Assembly: GCA_025351205.1 (NCBI GenBank) | Contig: JANXWI010000364.1 | Coordinates: 1 to 12,666 of the forward strand | Direction: 5' to 3' | Length of the DNA stretch: 12,666 nucleotides | Source: Deinococcus sp. | Lineage (GTDB): Bacteria; Deinococcota; Deinococci; Deinococcales; Deinococcaceae | Shown here: one piece after another, positions 8,818 to 12,666 of the stretch | Numbering within the stretch: the first letter of the stretch is position 1 | Layout of the letters: the number at the start of each line of letters is the position of its first letter | Position numbers and translations under genes: made by a program | Notes under the pieces: model-generated | Told to the model about the DNA's origin: nothing | Databases searched by the model: none | The model's input: the letters and a program-made list of their open reading frames with translations, nothing else

Positions 8818-8891
8818 CAGGCCAGAACTGACCACAATTTCAGGCTTTCCTCACCGCGCAGCAGGTTGGCACTGGAAGAAGATGTCACGGC

Positions 8892-9329
8892 TCAGCGGTG
8901 GTACGGCTCATTCCGGCTGATGGTTCCGGCCCGGTAGAGCGCCTCGGCCAGCACCACCATCGCCAGATCGTGCGGCAGCGTCAGTGCGCCCAGCGACCAG
9001 AGGGTGTGCGCGGCGGTCCGCAGCTCGTCGGTGTGCCCGTCCGGGCCGCCCACCGCGAAGGCCAGTTCGCCTACTCCTGCCAGCCCCTGGGCATCGATGA
9101 AGGCGCTCAGCTCCGGGCTGCCGAACTGACGCCCACGCGGGTCGAGGGCCACCAGCGGGGCGCGGCCCGCCGCCCGCAGGATGGCCTGCGACTCCTTCTG
9201 GGGCGCGCTTCCGGAAACGCGCGTCACCTGTAGCCTGTGGTAATGCTTCAGGCGGTTCATGTATTCGTCCCAGCCCGCGCGGGCGTAGGCCAGCTTCGGT
9301 TCGCCCACGGTGATCAGGTGCAGCCGCAT
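8892..9329 (-). CDS. rlmH: 23S rRNA (pseudouridine1915-N3)-methyltransferase RlmH
   Basis: RlmH is a SPOUT-class homodimer with a C-terminal trefoil knot that methylates pseudouridine 1915 in helix 69 of 23S rRNA on assembled 70S ribosomes, using SAM. From ATG 9329 it has 145 residues. Family markers are MRLHLITVGEPK at the start, ALDPRGRQF mid-chain, FAVGGPDGHT in the knot (usually GGADG or GGPDG), and the C-terminal LTLPHDL...EALYRAGTI...PYHR that holds SAM and RNA contacts. The frame extends to 9461 but the 44 extra residues are unlike the family. There is no Shine-Dalgarno; TATCCT sits 7 bases before the ATG, which suggests a leaderless mRNA. It is divergent from the YkgJ-type gene. Confidence 0.96.
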   Translation of the reverse strand: MRLHLITVGEPKLAYARAGWDEYMNRLKHYHRLQVTRVSGSAPQKESQAILRAAGRAPLVALDPRGRQFGSPELSAFIDAQGLAGVGELAFAVGGPDGHTDELRTAAHTLWSLGALTLPHDLAMVVLAEALYRAGTISRNEPYHR

Positions 9330-9336
9330 AAGGAGA

Positions 9337-9342
9337 AGGATA
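9337..9342 (-). promoter_or_regulatory. Leaderless -10 box (TANNNT) of rlmH
   Basis: TATCCT on the minus strand, 7 bases (tctcctt) before the ATG at 9329. The gap cannot pair as a Shine-Dalgarno. Same arrangement as the two promoters near 8220 and 8313. Confidence 0.55.
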
Positions 9343-9413
9343 GCGGCGGCGGACGGTCCAGGCGTCTGGGGCCAGGCATTCTTTGCAAAACAGTTCAGAG
9401 CTGTAGGCACGGC

Positions 9414-9419
9414 TATGCT
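9414..9419 (+). promoter_or_regulatory. Candidate -10 box of the YkgJ-type gene
   Basis: TATGCT, 11 bases before the ATG at 9431, so the predicted leader is only about 4 bases. No clear Shine-Dalgarno and no good -35. Confidence 0.4.
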
Positions 9420-9430
9420 GAGCGGCGCAG

Positions 9431-10189
9431 ATGACAGCCCTTCCCTCCTCCGCCACCCCACACGCCAGCCACCCGGACCAGAACCTGATGGACACGGTGG
9501 CCCGCGCCTACGCCCTCTACGCTCAGCAGGCTGGCAGCTGGATTCAGCGCTTCGGGCGCCAGGGCGGCACGGTGCATTGCCGCAGCGGCTGCGTCCACTG
9601 CTGCGACTTCCCGGTGCGGTGCAGCCTGGCCGAGGCGCTGCTGACGGCCTCCGCGCTCTCGCCCGAACAGCTGGACGCCATGCAGCGCCGTGCCCATGAG
9701 GTGATCGCCAACGCGAAGACCGCCCAGAGCTGGGACGAGTATTTTCAGCGCCACCGCCGCGACATTGGATACTGCCCGCTGCTGGACCGCCAGACCGGGG
9801 CCTGCACCGCCTACGAGGTGCGCCCGACCCGCTGCCGCGACACCTTCAGCGCCATGAACGCCCGCTTCTGCCAGGTCGGCACGCTGGAAGGGCTGAACAG
9901 GCGTGAACAGGCCGAGTACGCCCGTGAGGTAAAGGCCAATCCCGCCACCGACGGCCTGAGCCACTACATAGCACCCCTTGAGGACCTGAGCGAACCCATC
10001 TGGTCCGAGGCCTCTCGGGCCATGCAGGGCCGCTGGGGGCTGGAGGTCTGGGGCGACTTCTGGGTGCTGACCACGCTCAGCCAGGACGGGGCATTCATGG
10101 CCGCCGTGCGGGCCGGGCAGGGCAGCAGGGCGATCAAGCGGGCCAGAGCATTAAGGCTGTGGAACGCGGAGATTCTGGAGATCGGCTAG
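9431..10189 (+). CDS. YkgJ family cysteine-cluster protein
   Basis: This 252-residue cytoplasmic protein matches the putative zinc- or iron-binding cysteine-cluster (YkgJ) family. The cysteines are C50, C54, C57, C58, C64 (CRSGCVHCCDFPVRC), C115, C125, C135 and C147. The second group has the hallmark CPLLD...GACTAYEVRPTRCR. Family function is unknown; a role as an Fe-S or zinc protein is inferred from the cysteines. The C-terminal half (from about residue 150) is less typical, with a tryptophan-rich stretch near WGLEVWGDFWVL. The start is the ATG at 9431; an in-frame ATG at codon 20 is possible but the promoter favours the first. It is divergent from rlmH. No strong terminator follows. Confidence 0.9.
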   Translation: MTALPSSATPHASHPDQNLMDTVARAYALYAQQAGSWIQRFGRQGGTVHCRSGCVHCCDFPVRCSLAEALLTASALSPEQLDAMQRRAHEVIANAKTAQSWDEYFQRHRRDIGYCPLLDRQTGACTAYEVRPTRCRDTFSAMNARFCQVGTLEGLNRREQAEYAREVKANPATDGLSHYIAPLEDLSEPIWSEASRAMQGRWGLEVWGDFWVLTTLSQDGAFMAAVRAGQGSRAIKRARALRLWNAEILEIG

Positions 10190-10336
10190 CAGCAAAGCCT
10201 ACGGTTCGTGGCGAGTGGCCTGTGGGAACGGCACATGAGTGCGTCTCCCTCCAACCCATCAGGGGAAACCGGGAATAAGAGCAGCTAGTCAGTTTGAAAA
10301 TCTACATCGGAAGTTTTCTGCCCTATGTACAAGCGA
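10190..10336. other. Boundary from host-like to AT-rich DNA
   Basis: Host-like high G+C continues to about 10250, then drops. A short plus-strand frame (10239-10439) crosses this gap and the orphan gene start but has no ribosome site or host-like codon use. No insertion sequence ends, integrase site or tRNA remnant is recognisable. Confidence 0.5.
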
Positions 10337-10342
10337 TATAAT
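10337..10342 (+). promoter_or_regulatory. Consensus -10 (TATAAT) of the orphan gene
   Basis: A perfect TATAAT, with a weak -35 TTTTCT (10314-10319) 17 bases upstream. The expected start near 10349 gives a leader of about 17 bases before the ATG at 10366. This differs from the leaderless host promoters nearby. Confidence 0.6.
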
Positions 10343-10365
10343 TCCTCAAAAATCATGGGGGGCGG

Positions 10366-11652
10366 ATGCAAGATCGAAACAATCTTTGGAATTTAGGAGA
10401 CCTTGGGAGTGTAAAAAATACGCTCCAAAACATCGCTAAACGCTTGGGAGAACGACCTGTAGTACACCTGTGGAATCCTCGCCAACGCATCAGTTTCGAC
10501 CTGCCAGGTGGGGTCTGGATGATTGATCACGGAACCACGACATATCAAATTCGCTGTAGAGCCTGCCAGCAGCAACCTGCCCTCCGCTATGAGTTCTTAG
10601 TTGAGAGTGATGATGAACAGCTGTACGGACCTATCGGCTCAACATGCTTATTTGTCCATACTCTCGGGGCTGAAGAAGCTTTCAAAGTTGGACAAAATAT
10701 CATCAAAGCTTTTCAGGATGCTGAAAAACTGCACTTGGAATTTCACCGCCGGATCATGCGAGCCAGCACCAACCCTGAGGAGTACCTTGCAACATTCGGG
10801 TTGAGGTGGGCTGCCGAGTTTGTGCGTGAAGAAACATTAGGGATGAGTGAGCGACTGGTGCAAGCTGTCTGGAACGTTTTAGGGCCACGATTACCGTTGC
10901 CACGGCATAGCTACCACGCTCTGCTGGCTCTACAGCGGCAACTCAACATTTGGGAAGTCCGTCCAACCGTGTACGTTCCCACACGATCCATAATCGAACA
11001 AGGCAGTGTGGCACACTCCAAACACACTGTACTGCGCACGTCTACCTTCTCAGAGCAGGAGAAAACTAAACGACAAATCAACACCGGCGTTTTAGAAAGA
11101 TTGCGACGGGACGCACGTGCACAACTTAAGGAAGAAACCGCAGTGGCCCGATTACCTCAGACACGCCAGCGCAGGGTTTCGAACTACAATTCTGTCAATC
11201 GGCCAATGGAACCAGCCGTGAAGGCTTCAACATTCCAAAACTCAAGAAAAGATAACACTCAGCGAAGGCAAGAAAACCAACCCACAAGTCAAAACCCTTC
11301 GAAGCGTCATAAACAGTCAGGTAGAGGGGGCATCCAGAAGACATTAAGTCACTTACAATACTCGTCGAGATCACAGCAGGCAATCGAAGCATTCCCTCAA
11401 TCAATCTTGGGCCTTACACCTGTCCAACTAAAACCAGAAGAGCGCCTAGCCGTTTTAACGCTTGACTTCTCAGTTGACCCGTGGGATTTCTATCTCGCCT
11501 CCACCGGCCTCCCTAAGCAGTGTCCTGGACTCGACAAACACCCAGACAGGCTATTTAAAACTCGCATTGAACGGCACTATCAAAAAAAGCGCAAACTCGA
11601 TTCTACAGATACTCAACAGCTGCAACATTACCTAAAGAATGTGGAGAAATAA
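10366..11652 (+). CDS. Orphan hypothetical protein (428 aa), low G+C, with CxxC...CxxxH module
   Basis: I do not recognise this protein. Residues about 46-100 form a compact module with C64-R-A-C67, a hydrophobic strand RYEFLV, and GPIGSTC94LFVH98. The pair CxxC and C-x3-H could bind zinc, and the GxxGSxC ending resembles small zinc modules seen in phage and Firmicute proteins (from memory, not checked). Residues 101-200 are predicted helical. About 225-330 is a polar, basic, glutamine/asparagine/arginine-rich, probably disordered linker. The last ~85 residues (FPQSILGLTPVQLKPEERLA onward) look folded and end in a lysine-rich tail. Three sampled 60-base lines gave 50, 38 and 43% G+C, against over 60% in most native genes, so it was probably acquired. 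It lies alone between converging genes with its own TATAAT. No hydrophobic segments are seen. Confidence 0.85.
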   Translation: MQDRNNLWNLGDLGSVKNTLQNIAKRLGERPVVHLWNPRQRISFDLPGGVWMIDHGTTTYQIRCRACQQQPALRYEFLVESDDEQLYGPIGSTCLFVHTLGAEEAFKVGQNIIKAFQDAEKLHLEFHRRIMRASTNPEEYLATFGLRWAAEFVREETLGMSERLVQAVWNVLGPRLPLPRHSYHALLALQRQLNIWEVRPTVYVPTRSIIEQGSVAHSKHTVLRTSTFSEQEKTKRQINTGVLERLRRDARAQLKEETAVARLPQTRQRRVSNYNSVNRPMEPAVKASTFQNSRKDNTQRRQENQPTSQNPSKRHKQSGRGGIQKTLSHLQYSSRSQQAIEAFPQSILGLTPVQLKPEERLAVLTLDFSVDPWDFYLASTGLPKQCPGLDKHPDRLFKTRIERHYQKKRKLDSTDTQQLQHYLKNVEK

Positions 11653-11703
11653 TCTTTGGCTGTCCTGAGCATCCTTATCCCTCAATATTTTTATGAAGAC
11701 GCG

Positions 11704-12651
11704 CTACTTGCTGGCGGCAATCAGCGCCGGAACGATCTCGTTCACGTCGCCCACGATGCCGTAATCGGCCACCTTGAAAATCGGGGCCTCGGCGTCCTTG
11801 TTAATCGCCACGATGAACTTGCTCTTGCCCATGCCGCTCAGGTGCTGCACCGCGCCGCTCACGCCCAGCGCGATGTAGGCCTTGGGCTGCACGGTCTTGC
11901 CGGTCTGACCCACCTGCTCGGCGTAGGGTCGCCAGCCCGCGTCCACCACGGCGCGGGTGGCCCCCACGCCCGCCCCGATGCTGTCGGCCAGGCCCTCGAC
12001 GTAGATGGAGAAGTTGTCCGGGTTGCCCACACCGCGCCCGCCGGTCACGATCACGTCGGCCTCGGTCAGGGCCACGCGGCTCGTCTTCTCGGCGGTCCGG
12101 CCCGTGATGGTCACGCGCACGGCGGGCAGGTCGATGTCGATGTCGTACTGCTCGCCAGCGGAGGCCAGCGCCTCTGCCGGGGCAAAGCTGCCGGGTTTGG
12201 CGGTCACGACCACCACCGGCCCCGCCGCACTGACCGTCTCGGTCACGCGGGCCAGGTAGGTGTAGCGCTGGGCCGTCAGCGCGTCGCCCTCGGCTTTGAG
12301 CGAGATGGCGTCTTCGAGGTACGGCGCGTCCAGCTTGACGGCCACGCGGGGGGCGTACTCGCGCCCACTGCGGCTGCCCCCGATGATCACGGTGCTGGCC
12401 TCGCCCTCGCGGGCAATCTGGGCGGCGGCGGCGGCCCAGGTCTCGGCGTTGTACTCGGCGAGCGCGGCGCTGTCGCCCACCAGCACCTGATCGGCGTAGC
12501 GGGCGGCCTCGCTGGCGGCCCCGGCCACATCCTGCCCCAGCACCAGCAGCGTGACCGGCCCTTCCCGGCCCGACTGGCGGGCGGCGTTCACCATCTCCAG
12601 GGTGGCCTTCGACAGCCTGCCAGCAGCATGTTCAGCGACGATCAGAATCAT
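11704..12651 (-). CDS. etfA: Electron transfer flavoprotein alpha subunit
   Basis: EtfA binds FAD and, with EtfB, carries electrons from acyl-CoA and other dehydrogenases to the membrane quinone pool. The protein has 315 residues. The N-terminal domain (about 1-185) has the MILIVAEH start and GGSRSGREYAPRVA. The C-terminal FAD domain (about 190-315) holds GGRGVGN (204-210), GAGVGATRAVVDAGW (226-240), QVGQTGKTVQPKAYIALGVS (246-265) and INKDAEAPIF...ADYGIVGD (283-302). The ATG at 12651 has a GGAGG Shine-Dalgarno 7 bases upstream. Only 15 bases remain before the window ends, so etfB is probably the next gene upstream, which cannot be confirmed here. It converges on the orphan gene with 51 bases between stops and no clear terminator. 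Confidence 0.97.
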   Translation of the reverse strand: MILIVAEHAAGRLSKATLEMVNAARQSGREGPVTLLVLGQDVAGAASEAARYADQVLVGDSAALAEYNAETWAAAAAQIAREGEASTVIIGGSRSGREYAPRVAVKLDAPYLEDAISLKAEGDALTAQRYTYLARVTETVSAAGPVVVVTAKPGSFAPAEALASAGEQYDIDIDLPAVRVTITGRTAEKTSRVALTEADVIVTGGRGVGNPDNFSIYVEGLADSIGAGVGATRAVVDAGWRPYAEQVGQTGKTVQPKAYIALGVSGAVQHLSGMGKSKFIVAINKDAEAPIFKVADYGIVGDVNEIVPALIAASK

Positions 12652-12666
12652 GATGAAACCTCCAGG

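Noticed and set aside
10239..10439. 66-residue plus-strand ORF overlapping the orphan gene start
   Set aside because: No ribosome site, crosses a composition boundary and a consensus promoter; likely chance.
10190..11703. Target-site duplications or inverted ends flanking the orphan gene
   Set aside because: I compared both flanks by eye and found no convincing direct or inverted repeat, so no mobile element is called.

Overview
The window looks like chromosomal DNA of a Deinococcus-type bacterium. This is inferred from high G+C in most genes, a menaquinol:cytochrome c reductase operon ordered cytochrome c - Rieske - cytochrome b as in the Deinococcus-Thermus lineage, and several genes that start with no Shine-Dalgarno but have a TANNNT -10 hexamer 6-7 bases before the ATG (the leaderless promoter type known from Deinococcus). 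No database search was possible, so the genus is an inference. Layout from left to right: (1) 1-2226, minus strand: rimO (ribosomal protein S12 methylthiotransferase) followed 25 bases later by a class A beta-lactamase-fold serine hydrolase that runs off the left edge of the window. (2) 2227-3198: a small low-affinity iron permease family membrane protein and a small unknown ORF, both minus strand, with hairpins between them. (3) 3218-6260, minus strand: the cytochrome bc operon with a promoter, a 19-bp tandem repeat at the predicted transcription start, a cytochrome c with an extra three-helix membrane domain, a Tat-exported Rieske protein, cytochrome b joined by an ATGA overlap, and a strong intrinsic terminator. 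(4) 6261-6479: non-coding, with nested inverted repeats. (5) 6480-8213, minus strand: a tightly overlapping cluster of a NarL-family response regulator, a small cysteine-containing protein and a second beta-lactamase-fold serine hydrolase. (6) 8214-9430: two divergent, apparently leaderless gene pairs. The response regulator faces a small multi-pass membrane protein across a region with a perfect dyad, and rlmH faces a YkgJ-type cysteine-cluster protein. (7) 10190-11700: an AT-richer 428-residue orphan gene with its own consensus TATAAT, sitting between two converging native genes. (8) 11704-12651, minus strand: etfA, probably preceded by etfB outside the window. Most of the window is ordinary core metabolism and translation. 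Three parts stand out. The two beta-lactamase-fold proteins have the SxxK/SDN/K[TS]G triad but no recognisable Glu166 motif and no signal peptide, and one is coupled to a response regulator. The low-G+C orphan gene has a CxxC...CxxxH N-terminal module. The cytochrome c appears fused to a membrane subunit.
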